Numbered from the stretch's first letter, positions 8,341 through 17,350 are shown. The stretch is 64,000 bases of DNA from Candidatus Palauibacter scopulicola (GCF_947581915.1 NZ_CANPWG010000052.1:1-64000), one strand, 5' to 3'. Program-made: numbers and translations. The notes: generated by a model from the letters alone, not told the origin.

Positions 8341-10257
8341 TCAGCCGCCTTTCGTTGGCAGGACAATGCGGGACGCGTGGACCGCGTTGCGCTGTACCGT
8401 CCACTCCGGGACGCTCCCGTCGCGGGGATAGCGGAGGAAGGTGTCCGCGTCCGCGCCGGCGAGGGCGACCCGGATGCGGTGGCCGGCCCGGAACAGCACC
8501 GACGTCGCCCACAGGTCGAAGCTCAGTTCGGCGACCTCCCCCGGCACGAGCGGGAGGGCGTCGGCGCGCGTCTCGCTCCGGTGCGGCCCGTACTTTCGGT
8601 ACAGCGGCGGGGCGTCCGTGACCGCGCGCATGACGCCGCGGAGCTGTCCCTCGGTGATGTATCGCACGGTGCCGTCCGGAGCGACGTCCTCCAGGTAGAC
8701 GATGAAGGCGCCGTCCGTCTCGGTGGACGCCAAGTGCAGCGTGACGACGGGGTGGCCGGTGACTTCGGTATCGACCACTAGCGGAGCGCTCGTGTAGATC
8801 AGCAGCTTCTCATCCTCCGCCCGGCGGTCGCCGTACACGACATCGCCGCCCCCGCCGTTCGTGTACCAGCGGTTCCGGGTCCCCGTCGTGGCGGTGAAAT
8901 CGACGATATGGGAGTCCTCCCCTGCCTCCGGGGCGGGAGCTTCCGTCGACAGCGTGCCCCCCTCGCCGAAGTACCACGTCACGTCGTCGAAGCCCGCCGG
9001 CGGCCACGTCTCGGTACGCGTCCAGCGGTCGGCGCCCAGCGTGTAGTAATGGATCTCCGTCGGCGTCGCCCCCGATCCATCCTCCTTGAGGTGGGCGTCG
9101 AAGAACGCGACGAGTTCCTCGAACCGGGCGTCGGCGTCGGGTTGTACGGGCGTGTCGTCCGCCTTGAAGGGGTCCGTGTCGTTGCGCGCCCCGTGGTCCC
9201 ATGGGCCGATAAACACCTGCTGCGGGTTCGTGATCGTGTTGTAGCGGCCCAGCGTGCCGTTCACGGTCGCCGCGTCCTGCCAGCCGACGCGGATGAACAT
9301 GGCCACGCCGGACTCCTCGATCTGCGGGAGGTGGCCGGAGGGGCTGCGGCGGTGCCCGACATTCGTCTCGCCGTACGGGCCGAACGGGTCGTCGCGGAAC
9401 TCGTACTCGAGCGCCGCCTCGAACGGCACCGTATTGGCCTGGTGCTCCGCCACCGCGGCGGCGAGCAGCGATCCGTCGCCGTCGGCGTCGACCGGTTTCA
9501 CGCCGGTGATCCGGCTCTGCACCTCGTCGCAGGCGGCCCCCATCGCATTGGAAAGCCCGCAGATGTCGTTCAGGTCCTGCATGCGCGTCCGGTTCGACCA
9601 GTCCTCGAGAAAGCCGACCGTGAGCACGCCTCCAGGGAAGATGAGGTGGCCGAAGTTGTCGAAGTCGTTGAAGAGGGGCGCGACCGCCTTCACAGCGGAT
9701 CTGCGGTTGACCGCGAGCATCTCGGCCGTGTTCCCGGCGTAGGAGACCCCGTAAGCGCCCACGCGCCCGTTCGACCAGGGTTGATCCGCGATCCAGTCCG
9801 CAACCTCCCCGTAGTCCGTCACCTCATCCTCGGCGAGCTCGAAGCGGCGGATCCCGAACGAGGCCCCACTTCCCCGCCCGTCCACGAGAACGAGCGCGTA
9901 CCCGGCCCGGTTCCAGCGCTCCGCCTCGGCGAAGTTCGACGTCTCCTCGAGGGGAATGCCGACTTCGCCCCGGGCGCGCCAGTAACGGGTCGCCCGCATC
10001 ATGGCCGGGAGCTGGTCCCCGGACTGGATGCCATCCGGCAGCCACACGTCGACGGCGATGCGGACGCCGTCGCGCATGGGGATGTGAAGCGCCTGGTTGC
10101 GCGTGACCGCACTCACGGGGACGGCGGCCCGCGCGTCATCGCCTGCCGCGGACCTGTCGGCCGTGGCGGCGTCCCCGCAGGCCGCCGCGGCGACCGCCGC
10201 CAATCCCGCGAGACGCCGCGCGGCCGCGCCGACGCCGCGCTGGCGCCGCCGGTTCAC
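8341..10257 (-). CDS. CocE/NonD-family hydrolase, predicted lipoprotein (X-Pro dipeptidyl-peptidase-like)
   Basis: The 638-residue protein is an alpha/beta-hydrolase of the CocE/X-Pro aminopeptidase (S15) type, acting on ester or peptide bonds. After a lipoprotein-like signal (Cys27) comes the hydrolase fold. The predicted triad is Ser172 (GVSYAG), Asp328 (GWQD) and His355 (GPWDHG), matching the cocaine-esterase pattern. A C-terminal jelly-roll (X-Pro C) domain follows, from about residue 380. The GTG start overlaps the stop of the upstream ggt-like gene (GTGA), so the two are translationally coupled and probably handle one substrate class in the periplasm or at the membrane. Ester versus peptide specificity cannot be told. 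Confidence 0.85.
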   Translation of the reverse strand: MNRRRQRGVGAAARRLAGLAAVAAAACGDAATADRSAAGDDARAAVPVSAVTRNQALHIPMRDGVRIAVDVWLPDGIQSGDQLPAMMRATRYWRARGEVGIPLEETSNFAEAERWNRAGYALVLVDGRGSGASFGIRRFELAEDEVTDYGEVADWIADQPWSNGRVGAYGVSYAGNTAEMLAVNRRSAVKAVAPLFNDFDNFGHLIFPGGVLTVGFLEDWSNRTRMQDLNDICGLSNAMGAACDEVQSRITGVKPVDADGDGSLLAAAVAEHQANTVPFEAALEYEFRDDPFGPYGETNVGHRRSPSGHLPQIEESGVAMFIRVGWQDAATVNGTLGRYNTITNPQQVFIGPWDHGARNDTDPFKADDTPVQPDADARFEELVAFFDAHLKEDGSGATPTEIHYYTLGADRWTRTETWPPAGFDDVTWYFGEGGTLSTEAPAPEAGEDSHIVDFTATTGTRNRWYTNGGGGDVVYGDRRAEDEKLLIYTSAPLVVDTEVTGHPVVTLHLASTETDGAFIVYLEDVAPDGTVRYITEGQLRGVMRAVTDAPPLYRKYGPHRSETRADALPLVPGEVAELSFDLWATSVLFRAGHRIRVALAGADADTFLRYPRDGSVPEWTVQRNAVHASRIVLPTKGG

Positions 10258-11993
10258 CAGGCGATCGCGTGGCCGTCGCGGCGCGGATCCGACCCGCCGG
10301 CGAGCGCACCCGTCTCCGCATCCCGGTACACGCCCTGTACACCGCCGAGGTTGCCGGGCTCGACGAGATTGTGACCGCGGTCCGCCAGTTCCCCGTACAC
10401 CTCCGGCGGGAAGCCCGCCTCCAGGTAGGTGACGGAGTCCTCGGGAATCGGCGTCAGCCCGCCACCCCGGTTGAGGCACATGCGGGGCGATGCGATCGCC
10501 AGCTGCATGTCCATCCCGCCGGCCGTCAGCTTCGTGATCACCTGCCCCACCGTCTGCGGGATTGTGTAGCCGCCGGCGGCGCCGACCGCCGCGACGAGAT
10601 TCCCGTCCTTCATGACGACGCACGGCGTCATCACGCCCTTCGCCTTCTGGCCACCCGCGATGTAGTTGACGTGCCCTTCTTCCAGGGAGAAGCCGAACAT
10701 GTGGCCGTTGTTGAGGAAGATCCCCGTGTCGCCCGCGATCACGCCGCTGCCGTAGAGGGCGACGAGAGACTGGGTGAAGGCGACGGCGTTCCCCCAGCGG
10801 TCGGCGGAGGAGAGGCTCGTCGTCCCGAAGAACGGGAGCGGGGCGCCCGCGAAGGAGGCGATGCGCGCGGGATCGATCGTCGCCCGCTGCTCGTCCGCGT
10901 ATTCCTTCGAGATGAGCATGTCGACCGGGATCTCCGCGTCCTCGTTCCCGGTGTTGTACCGCTCGTCGTCGATGAGGGCGAGCCGGTTCGCCTCGAGCCA
11001 CAGGTGGGCGAACTCGGAGCTGTAGAGATCCATGTTCGCGAGGTCGAAGCCGTCCATGATGTTGAGCGCCTGGAACATCGACATCCCGCACGACCCCGGC
11101 GGCATGGCGTACAGGTCGTGCCCCTGGAAGGTCGTCGTGATGGGCTCCCTCCACGCGACCTCGTAGCCCTCGAGGTCGGCCTTCGTCATGTGGCCGCCGT
11201 TCTCGGCGAGAAAAGCGACGATGCGATCTCCGATCTCCCCCATGTAGAAATCGTCTGCGCCTTCGCGCGCAAGTCGGCGCATGCTCGCCGCCAGTTCGGG
11301 CTGCCGGATGATCTCGCCCATCCGCGGCGGACGGCCGGTGGGGAACATGATGCGGGTGCTGGACGGGAATCTCCCGAGCTTGTCCGCGCTCCCGGTGGTG
11401 TGGAGTTCGTCGAACTTCGAGATAACGAAGCCGTCCTCGGCGAGCTGGATCGCGGGCTCGAACACGTCACCGAGGCTCATCGTCCCGTAGCGCTCGAGCA
11501 CGGCGGCCCAGCCCTTGAAGGCGCCGGGGACGATCGGCGCGCGGTAGCCCATCTCGACATCATCCGGCGTGATCGTGTTCGCCGAGGAGGCCGCGGGCGC
11601 CCGGCCGAGCGCGTCGAGTCCGACGACCCGGTTCTCCTCCGCCAGGTAGATGAGCATGAAGCCGCCGAAGCCGCCGAGCCCGGACATGTAGGGCTCGGAG
11701 ACGTTGAGCGTGGCGGAGGCGGCGACGATGGCGTCGATCGCGTTGCCGCCCTGCATCATGATCGTCGTGCCGGCGAGCGACGCGTAGTAGTCGGCGGCGG
11801 CCGTCACGCCGCGGCGGCCCCACACGGTCCCGTGCGCGGGGCCGAGCAGGCCGGGGACGTTCGAGTCGCCGGCGGGGCCCCATTGTCCGATCCCGTCCGG
11901 GGGGGCGGCGGCCGTCTCGGGGGCGCGGCAGGCGATCAGACCGGATCCGGCGGCGGCCGCGGCGGAGGTGGCGAGGAAGTCTCGGCGCTTCAT
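10254..11993 (-). CDS. Tat-exported gamma-glutamyltransferase-fold Ntn hydrolase (copy 1)
   Basis: The 579-residue protein is a GGT-family Ntn hydrolase. MKRRDFLATS is a twin-arginine signal with a possible lipobox Cys22, so it is exported folded. The autocleavage and nucleophile site is Thr391 in GTTSLS, the oxyanion glycines are GAAGG (471-475), and the C-terminus carries GGSDPRRDGHA. Residues that bind the gamma-glutamyl group in E. coli GGT are replaced: the Arg114 position is Leu129, Asn411 is Val, Gln430 is Gly, Asp433 is Phe, and Ser462-Ser463 is Gly-Val. I infer a different acyl substrate. It has its own promoter and is coupled to the CocE gene. Confidence 0.9.
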   Translation of the reverse strand: MKRRDFLATSAAAAAGSGLIACRAPETAAAPPDGIGQWGPAGDSNVPGLLGPAHGTVWGRRGVTAAADYYASLAGTTIMMQGGNAIDAIVAASATLNVSEPYMSGLGGFGGFMLIYLAEENRVVGLDALGRAPAASSANTITPDDVEMGYRAPIVPGAFKGWAAVLERYGTMSLGDVFEPAIQLAEDGFVISKFDELHTTGSADKLGRFPSSTRIMFPTGRPPRMGEIIRQPELAASMRRLAREGADDFYMGEIGDRIVAFLAENGGHMTKADLEGYEVAWREPITTTFQGHDLYAMPPGSCGMSMFQALNIMDGFDLANMDLYSSEFAHLWLEANRLALIDDERYNTGNEDAEIPVDMLISKEYADEQRATIDPARIASFAGAPLPFFGTTSLSSADRWGNAVAFTQSLVALYGSGVIAGDTGIFLNNGHMFGFSLEEGHVNYIAGGQKAKGVMTPCVVMKDGNLVAAVGAAGGYTIPQTVGQVITKLTAGGMDMQLAIASPRMCLNRGGGLTPIPEDSVTYLEAGFPPEVYGELADRGHNLVEPGNLGGVQGVYRDAETGALAGGSDPRRDGHAIAW

Positions 11994-12029
11994 GACTCGA
12001 CTCCTGGGCAGAGGGGTTCGCGGACCCTG

Positions 12030-12059
12030 ATCCTAGACCAAGAGTTGTCCCCCGCTCAA
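12030..12059 (-). promoter_or_regulatory. sigma70-like promoter of ggt-like copy 1
   Basis: TTGAGC, 18 bases, TAGGAT, followed by a 37-base interval to the ATG that contains AGGAG. The same -35, spacing and -10 recur before both other ggt-like genes although the spacer sequences differ, which supports a functional promoter. Confidence 0.75.
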
Positions 12060-12061
12060 GA

Positions 12062-12092
12062 CCCCGGCCGGGGCGTTCACCGGTGGCCGGGG
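12062..12092 (-). terminator. hairpin downstream of ggt-like copy 2
   Basis: Perfect 8-base arms (ccccggcc at 12062-12069, ggccgggg at 12085-12092) enclose a 15-base loop. They lie between the stop of copy 2 and the -35 box of copy 1. The position suits transcription termination and insulation of the next promoter. No T-run follows, so a Rho-independent mechanism is doubtful. Confidence 0.4.
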
Positions 12093-12132
12093 TGCGAGCC
12101 GGGCTCTCCGTGCCGCGCCTGAAGCGTGACCG

Positions 12133-13875
12133 TCACCAGGCGATGGCGTGACCGTCCCGGCGCGGGTCGGATCCGCCGGCCAGGGCGCCGGTCTCGGCGT
12201 CGCGGTACACACCCTGCACACCGCCGGGGTTCCCGGGCTCGGCCAGGTAGTGGCCGCGATCCTCGAGTTCGTCGTACACCTCGGGCGGAAAACCCGCCTC
12301 GAGGTACGTGACCGAGTCCTCGGGGATCGGCGTACGCCCGCCACCCCGGTTCAGGCACATGCGCGGCGACGCGATCGCGAGCTGCATGTCCATCCCGCCG
12401 ACGGTGAGCTTCGTGATCACCTGGCCGACGGTCTGCGGGATAGTGTATCCGCCGGCGGCTCCGACAGCCGCGACGAGGTTCCCATCCTTCATCACCACGC
12501 ACGGCGTCATGACGCCCTTCGCCTTCTGGCCGCCCTCGAGGTGATTCACGTGCCCTTCCTCGAGCACGAAGCCGAAGGTGTGGCCGTTGTTGAGGAAGAT
12601 GCCCGTGTCGCCCGCGATCACGCCGCTCCCGTAGCCGCTCACGAGCGACTGCGTGAAGGCGACCGCGTTCCCCCAGCGGTCCGCGGAGGAGAGGCTCGTC
12701 GTCCCGAAGAACGGGAGCGGGGCGCCCGAGAAGGAGGCGATGCGCGCGGGGTCGATCTTCGCCCGCTGCTCGTCCGCGTATTCCTTCGAGATGATCATGT
12801 CGACGGGGATCTCCACGTCCTCCTTCCCCGTGTTGTACCGGTCGTCGTCAATGAGGGCGAGGCGGTATGCCTCGAGCCACAGGTGCGCGAACTCGGAACC
12901 GTACAGGTCCATGTTCGCGAGATCGAAGCCGTCCATGATGTTGAGCGCCTGGAACATCGACATCCCGCACGACCCCGGCGGCATCGCGTACAGGTCATGC
13001 CCCTGGAAGTTCGTCGTGATCGGCTCCTTCCAAGTGACGTCGTACGACTCCAGATCGCCCATCGTCATGTGACCGCCGTTCTCGGCGAGGAAGGAGACGA
13101 CGCGCTCCCCGATCTCTCCCTTGTAGAAGTCGTCCGCCCCTTCCCGGGCGAGGCGTCGCATGCTGGCGGCGAGATCCGGCTGCCTGATGATCTCGCCCAT
13201 GCGCGGCGGACGGCCGTTCGGGAACATCACGCGGGTCGTCGAGGGGAACCGGCCCAGCTTCTCGGCCGCGGCGCCGCCCGTGTGGATCTCGTCGAAGCGC
13301 GACACGACGAAACCGTCCTCGGCGAGCCGGATGGCGGGCTCGAAGACGTCGCCCAGACTCATCGTCCCGTAGCGCTCCAGGACGGCAGCCCATCCCTTGA
13401 AGGCGCCAGGCACGATGGGCGCCTTGTAGCCCGCCTCGAAATCGTCGAGCGTCATCGTCTCGGGCGACGAGGCGGCCGGCGACTTGCCGAGCGCGTCGAG
13501 GCCGACCACGCGGTTCTCCTCGGCCAGGTAGATGAGCATGAAGCCGCCGAAACCTCCGATCCCGGACATGTAGGGTTCGGAGACGTTCAGCATGGCGGAG
13601 GCGGCCACGATCGCGTCCACCGCGTTCCCGCCCTGCATCATGATCGTGGTGCCGGCGAGCGAGGCGTAGTAGTCGGCGGCGGCCGTCACGCCGCGTGCTC
13701 CCCACACGGCCCGGTGCGCGGGTCCGAGCAGGCCCGGGACGTTCGAGTCACCGGCGGGGCCCCATTGTCCGCTCGCGGCGGTTGCGGCGCCCGCGGTATC
13801 GGGAGGCCGACAACCGATGAGGCTGGATCCGGCGGCGGCAGCGGCGGAGGTGGCCAGGAAATCTCGGCGCTTCAT
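12133..13875 (-). CDS. Tat-exported gamma-glutamyltransferase-fold Ntn hydrolase (copy 2)
   Basis: The 580-residue paralogue is very similar to copy 1 across its whole length. It has the same twin-arginine leader (MKRRDFLATS), the nucleophile motif GTTSLS, the SGYGSGVIAGDTG stretch, GAAGGYTIPQ, and the C-terminal GGSDPRRDGHA. It carries the same loss of gamma-glutamyl contacts (Val, Gly and Phe at the Asn411, Gln430 and Asp433 positions, and Gly-Val for Ser-Ser). The loop GGAAAEKLG near residue 200 is one residue longer than in copy 1. It is preceded by its own copy of the shared promoter. A tandem duplication is the simplest origin. Substrate unknown. Confidence 0.9.
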   Translation of the reverse strand: MKRRDFLATSAAAAAGSSLIGCRPPDTAGAATAASGQWGPAGDSNVPGLLGPAHRAVWGARGVTAAADYYASLAGTTIMMQGGNAVDAIVAASAMLNVSEPYMSGIGGFGGFMLIYLAEENRVVGLDALGKSPAASSPETMTLDDFEAGYKAPIVPGAFKGWAAVLERYGTMSLGDVFEPAIRLAEDGFVVSRFDEIHTGGAAAEKLGRFPSTTRVMFPNGRPPRMGEIIRQPDLAASMRRLAREGADDFYKGEIGERVVSFLAENGGHMTMGDLESYDVTWKEPITTNFQGHDLYAMPPGSCGMSMFQALNIMDGFDLANMDLYGSEFAHLWLEAYRLALIDDDRYNTGKEDVEIPVDMIISKEYADEQRAKIDPARIASFSGAPLPFFGTTSLSSADRWGNAVAFTQSLVSGYGSGVIAGDTGIFLNNGHTFGFVLEEGHVNHLEGGQKAKGVMTPCVVMKDGNLVAAVGAAGGYTIPQTVGQVITKLTVGGMDMQLAIASPRMCLNRGGGRTPIPEDSVTYLEAGFPPEVYDELEDRGHYLAEPGNPGGVQGVYRDAETGALAGGSDPRRDGHAIAW

Positions 13876-13911
13876 GGGACGGCTCCTGGGCAGGGGGGAT
13901 CGCAGACTTTG

Positions 13912-13941
13912 ATCCTAGGCTGCGGGTCGCTCGCCGCTCAA
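13912..13941 (-). promoter_or_regulatory. sigma70-like promoter of ggt-like copy 2
   Basis: TTGAGC, 18 bases, TAGGAT, 36 bases from the ATG. The stretch just after the -10 (TAGGATCAAAGTCTGCGATCC region) is nearly identical before copy 3, so the conserved block includes the transcription start area. Confidence 0.75.
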
Positions 13942-14041
13942 GACCCGGCGGGCGGCGACGGGAGCCCCGAAATACCCGCGGAACTCCCGCCTATTGGCTA
14001 TCGTAGACAGCAGCCTCCTCCTGGAGAAAGGGCCATCACGC

Positions 14042-15571
14042 GTGCCTGATTCAGTCACAGCTGCCCCCCACCGCCCCGAGAGTGCGGTCGTCTCCGCCCT
14101 CCGTGGGCTCGAGGGACGCGCCACCCTGGGCGATGTCGTCTCCGCCACCGGACTTCCGGAGCACGAGGCCGAGGTCGCCCTGAGGTCCCTCCTGGAGACG
14201 CACCGCGGCCACCTCGGGGTCTCCGATTCGGGCGACCTCCTCTATCGGTTCGATCCCCATCTCATCGAGCGGGACGCGGAACCGTTCCGGGCGCGCTTCC
14301 GCCGCGTCGCCTGGTCGGCCTTCAAGGTCGGCTTCAAGATCTGGACGGCGGTCATGCTGGTCGTCTACTTCGTCGTCTTCGTCGTGCTCCTGATCGCGCT
14401 GCTGACCGCCAACCGCGACGGCCGCGGCTCCGGCGGGCGCCGGGGCTTCGGTTTGGGGGACTTCTTCATCCTCCACTGGCTTCTCGGGGGGCGCGGGTGG
14501 GACCGGAGGGGCCTCTACTACGGCGACCGCCACGCCAGGCGGCTCCCGAAGGATGCCCGGCCACCCTTCTACAAGAAGGTCTTCGCCTTCATCTTCGGCC
14601 CCGAGGAGCCCAGGCCGACGCAGCTCCAGAAGGATCGTACGGTCGTCCAGTTGATCCGGGCGCGGAAGGGCATCCTGACGGCGTCGGAGTTGATCGAGCA
14701 CACCGGCCTGTCGATCGACGACGCCGTCGAAGAGATGGGACGCCTCACCGGCGCCTACGGAGGCGACCCACGGGTGTCGGACGCGGGGGAGGTGGTGTAC
14801 GCCTTCCCGGAACTGATGAGAAGCGCCCACGGGAAGATCCGGGCGCGCGAGCCCAAGCCGGCATGGATGCGGCTGGAGTACCCGAAGAAACTCACGGGCA
14901 ACAGTCCGGGGGCCAACGTCGGCATCGGCGCCATGAACGGCTTCAACCTGGCGATGGCGAGCGTGTTCGGGCTGCCCTCTTCGTTCGATCCGGTCATGTT
15001 CTACGGACTCGGCGTGATACCCTTCACGTTCAGCGGCCTCTTCTTTGCGATTCCCATCGTCCGCTCGCTGGCGCTGAGAGGGGAGAACCGCGCGCGCATG
15101 CGGCGCAACGTGCGGCGCCTGCTCGTGGGCCTGGTCTACTCCCTCAGCGTGGGAACCGTCCGGTGGGTCGCGGCTGCCGACGCGATCCGCCACGTGACGG
15201 GCGCGCTCAAGGGCCAGCAGGTGCCGCCGAAGATGATCCTGGCGGAGCTGCAGCGTCTGGCGGCCGAGTTCGGTGCCGAAGTGGAGGCGGCGGAGGAAGG
15301 GTTCACCTATCGTTTCCCCGCGATACGCGCGAGCTTCGTCGAGGCGGAGTTCATGCGGCGCCGGCTGAAGCTGCAGGATCAGCGTCTCGGTCCGATCGTC
15401 TACTCGACCTCCGACACCGCCGCGGAGGCCTCGCGACGAGACATGGACGCCTTCGACCGCGAACTCGAAGGCGCCCGACTCGACCTCTCCCGCTACCTCC
15501 CCTCCCCCACCCGGGTGGGCTTCGAGGAAGATTTCGAGGTGGTCATGGACCCGGACCCGCCGGGGACCTAG
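14042..15571 (+). CDS. membrane protein with three winged-helix-like repeats, function unknown
   Basis: The 509-residue protein alternates soluble modules and membrane segments. Module 1 (~13-74) ends VSDSGDLLYRF, module 2 (~198-258) ends VSDAGEVVYAF, and module 3 (~378-429) ends EEGFTYRF. Each begins with a helical stretch like a winged-helix domain, so I infer a threefold internal repeat. A strong transmembrane helix lies at ~101-124 and a helical hairpin at ~292-341. A Gly/Arg-rich loop follows the first helix. The GTG has AAGGG about 9 bases upstream; an in-frame TTG at 13994 seems less likely. The gene is on the opposite strand between ggt-like copies 2 and 3. I do not recognise a family. 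Confidence 0.8.
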   Translation: MPDSVTAAPHRPESAVVSALRGLEGRATLGDVVSATGLPEHEAEVALRSLLETHRGHLGVSDSGDLLYRFDPHLIERDAEPFRARFRRVAWSAFKVGFKIWTAVMLVVYFVVFVVLLIALLTANRDGRGSGGRRGFGLGDFFILHWLLGGRGWDRRGLYYGDRHARRLPKDARPPFYKKVFAFIFGPEEPRPTQLQKDRTVVQLIRARKGILTASELIEHTGLSIDDAVEEMGRLTGAYGGDPRVSDAGEVVYAFPELMRSAHGKIRAREPKPAWMRLEYPKKLTGNSPGANVGIGAMNGFNLAMASVFGLPSSFDPVMFYGLGVIPFTFSGLFFAIPIVRSLALRGENRARMRRNVRRLLVGLVYSLSVGTVRWVAAADAIRHVTGALKGQQVPPKMILAELQRLAAEFGAEVEAAEEGFTYRFPAIRASFVEAEFMRRRLKLQDQRLGPIVYSTSDTAAEASRRDMDAFDRELEGARLDLSRYLPSPTRVGFEEDFEVVMDPDPPGT

Positions 15572-15610
15572 CTCCCCTCACAGCGGCCCTGGACACGGGC
15601 GTCCACTACT

Positions 15611-17350
15611 CTACCAGGCGATGGCGTGACCATCGCGTCTCGGGTCCGACCCGCCGGAGAGGGCGCCCGTCCCGGCGTCGCGATGCACCGCCTGCACTCC
15701 GCCGAGGTTGCCGGGCTCCGCGAGGTAGTGGCCACGGTCCGCCAGTTGCTCATAGACCTCGGGCGGGAACCCGGCCTCCAGATACGTGACGGAGTCCTCC
15801 GGGATCGGCGTCCGACCCCCGCCCCGGTTGACGCACATGCGCGGCGACGCGATGGCGAGCTGCATGTCCATGCCCGCCACCGCGAGCTTCGTGATGACCT
15901 GGCCGACCGTCTGCGGGATCGTGTAGCCGCCCTGTGCCCCGACCGCCGCGAACAGGTCGCCGTCCCTCATCATGATGCACGGTGTCATCACGCCCTTCGC
16001 CCGTTTGCCGCCCTCGAGGTGGTTCACGTGACCCTCCTCGAGCACGAAACCGAACATGTGACCGTTGTTGAGGAAGATCCCCGTGTCGCCGGCGATCACG
16101 CCGCTCCCGTACGCGTTCACAAGCGACTGCGTGAAGGCGACCGCGTTCCCCCACCGGTCGACGGTGGAGAGACTTGTCGTCCCGTAGAACGGAAGCGGGG
16201 CCCCGGAGAAGGAGGCGACGCGCAGGGGATCGATCTTCGCGCGCTGCTCATCCGCATACTCCCGGGAGATGATCATGTCCACGGGGATGTCCGCGTCTTC
16301 CTTACCCGTGTTGTACCGGTCGTCGTCGGCGAGGGCGAGCTTCATCGCCTCGAGCCACAGGTGGACGAACTCGGAGCCGTACAGATCCATGTTCGCGAGA
16401 TCGAACCCGTCCATGATGTTCAGCGCCTGGAACATCGACATCCCGCAGGAGCCCGGCGGCATGGCGTGCAGATCGTATCCCTGGAAGGTCGTCCGGATCG
16501 GCTCCCGCCACTCGACTTCGTAGCCTTCGAGGTCGGCCTTCGTCAGGTGGCCGCCGTTCTCGGCCAGGAAGGCGACGATGCGGTCGGCGAGTTCGCCCTT
16601 GTAGAGGTCGTCCGCACCCGCGCGGGCGAGGTGGCGCATGCTCGCTGCGAGCTCGGGCTGCTTGATGACCTCGCCCATGCGGGGAGGGCGTCCGTTGGGG
16701 AAGAACACGCGCGTCGTCGAAGGGTAGCGGCTCAGTTTGTCGGCGCTCGACTGCGTGTAGCGCTCGTCGAACTTCGAGAACACGAAGCCATCCTCGGCGA
16801 GCCGGATCGCGGGCTCGAACAGGTCGCCGAGGCTCATCGTGCCGTAGCGCTCCAGCGCGGCGGCCCATCCCTTGAAGGCCCCGGGCACGATCGGCGCCTT
16901 GTAGCCCATGGCGAAGTCGTCCAGGGTCATCGTCTCCGGCGAGGAGGCGGCGGGCGAGCGGCCGAGCGCGTCGAGCCCCACGACGCGGTTCTCCTCGGCC
17001 AGGTAGATGAGCATGTAGCCGCCGAAGCCCCCGAGCCCGGACATGTAGGGGTCCGACACGTTCAGCGTGGCGCACGCGGCGACCATCGCGTCGATGGCGT
17101 TCCCCCCCTGCATCATGGTCTGCGTCCCGGCGAGCGACGCGTAGTAGTCGGAACAGGCCGTCACGCCCGTGCGGCCCCACACGGTGCCGTGCGCGGGCCC
17201 CGCCAGGCCGGGCACATGCGCGTAGTCGCCGGAGCCCCACTGCCCGGAGGTGAGGGGCGCGGCGGCGGAAGTCTCGGGGGGACGGCAGGCGACGAGGCCG
17301 GATCCGGCGGCGGCCGCGGCGGAGGTGGCGAGGAAGTCTCGGCGTTTCAT
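15611..17350 (-). CDS. Tat-exported gamma-glutamyltransferase-fold Ntn hydrolase (copy 3)
   Basis: The 579-residue third paralogue is more diverged than copies 1 and 2. Nucleophile region GTTSLSTVDRWGNAVA, oxyanion region GAQGGYTIPQ, C-terminal GGSDPRRDGHA, and the same twin-arginine leader. The gamma-glutamyl-binding positions are again Val, Gly, Phe and Gly-Val, so the altered pocket is conserved in all three copies rather than decayed. It lies convergent to the membrane-protein gene (39 bases between stops). Its promoter ends inside the short gap behind the DUF3006 gene. Confidence 0.9.
   Translation of the reverse strand: MKRRDFLATSAAAAAGSGLVACRPPETSAAAPLTSGQWGSGDYAHVPGLAGPAHGTVWGRTGVTACSDYYASLAGTQTMMQGGNAIDAMVAACATLNVSDPYMSGLGGFGGYMLIYLAEENRVVGLDALGRSPAASSPETMTLDDFAMGYKAPIVPGAFKGWAAALERYGTMSLGDLFEPAIRLAEDGFVFSKFDERYTQSSADKLSRYPSTTRVFFPNGRPPRMGEVIKQPELAASMRHLARAGADDLYKGELADRIVAFLAENGGHLTKADLEGYEVEWREPIRTTFQGYDLHAMPPGSCGMSMFQALNIMDGFDLANMDLYGSEFVHLWLEAMKLALADDDRYNTGKEDADIPVDMIISREYADEQRAKIDPLRVASFSGAPLPFYGTTSLSTVDRWGNAVAFTQSLVNAYGSGVIAGDTGIFLNNGHMFGFVLEEGHVNHLEGGKRAKGVMTPCIMMRDGDLFAAVGAQGGYTIPQTVGQVITKLAVAGMDMQLAIASPRMCVNRGGGRTPIPEDSVTYLEAGFPPEVYEQLADRGHYLAEPGNLGGVQAVHRDAGTGALSGGSDPRRDGHAIAW

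Noticed and set aside
8330-8350. Bidirectional terminator between convergent paralogue B and the CocE gene
   Set aside because: The stops are 2 bases apart, and no inverted repeat with a T-run is visible on either side.
13994-14041. TTG start 16 codons upstream for the repeat-containing membrane protein
   Set aside because: That region looks like leader or promoter DNA, and the GTG at 14042 has a better ribosome site.
10254-17350. Triplicated ggt-like genes as a sign of a mobile element
   Set aside because: No transposase, integrase or terminal repeats are seen, and the copies have diverged. Ordinary gene duplication explains them.
10254-17350. Annotation as glutathione-degrading gamma-glutamyltransferase
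   Set aside because: The fold and nucleophile fit, but the residues that bind the gamma-glutamyl group are replaced in all three copies.
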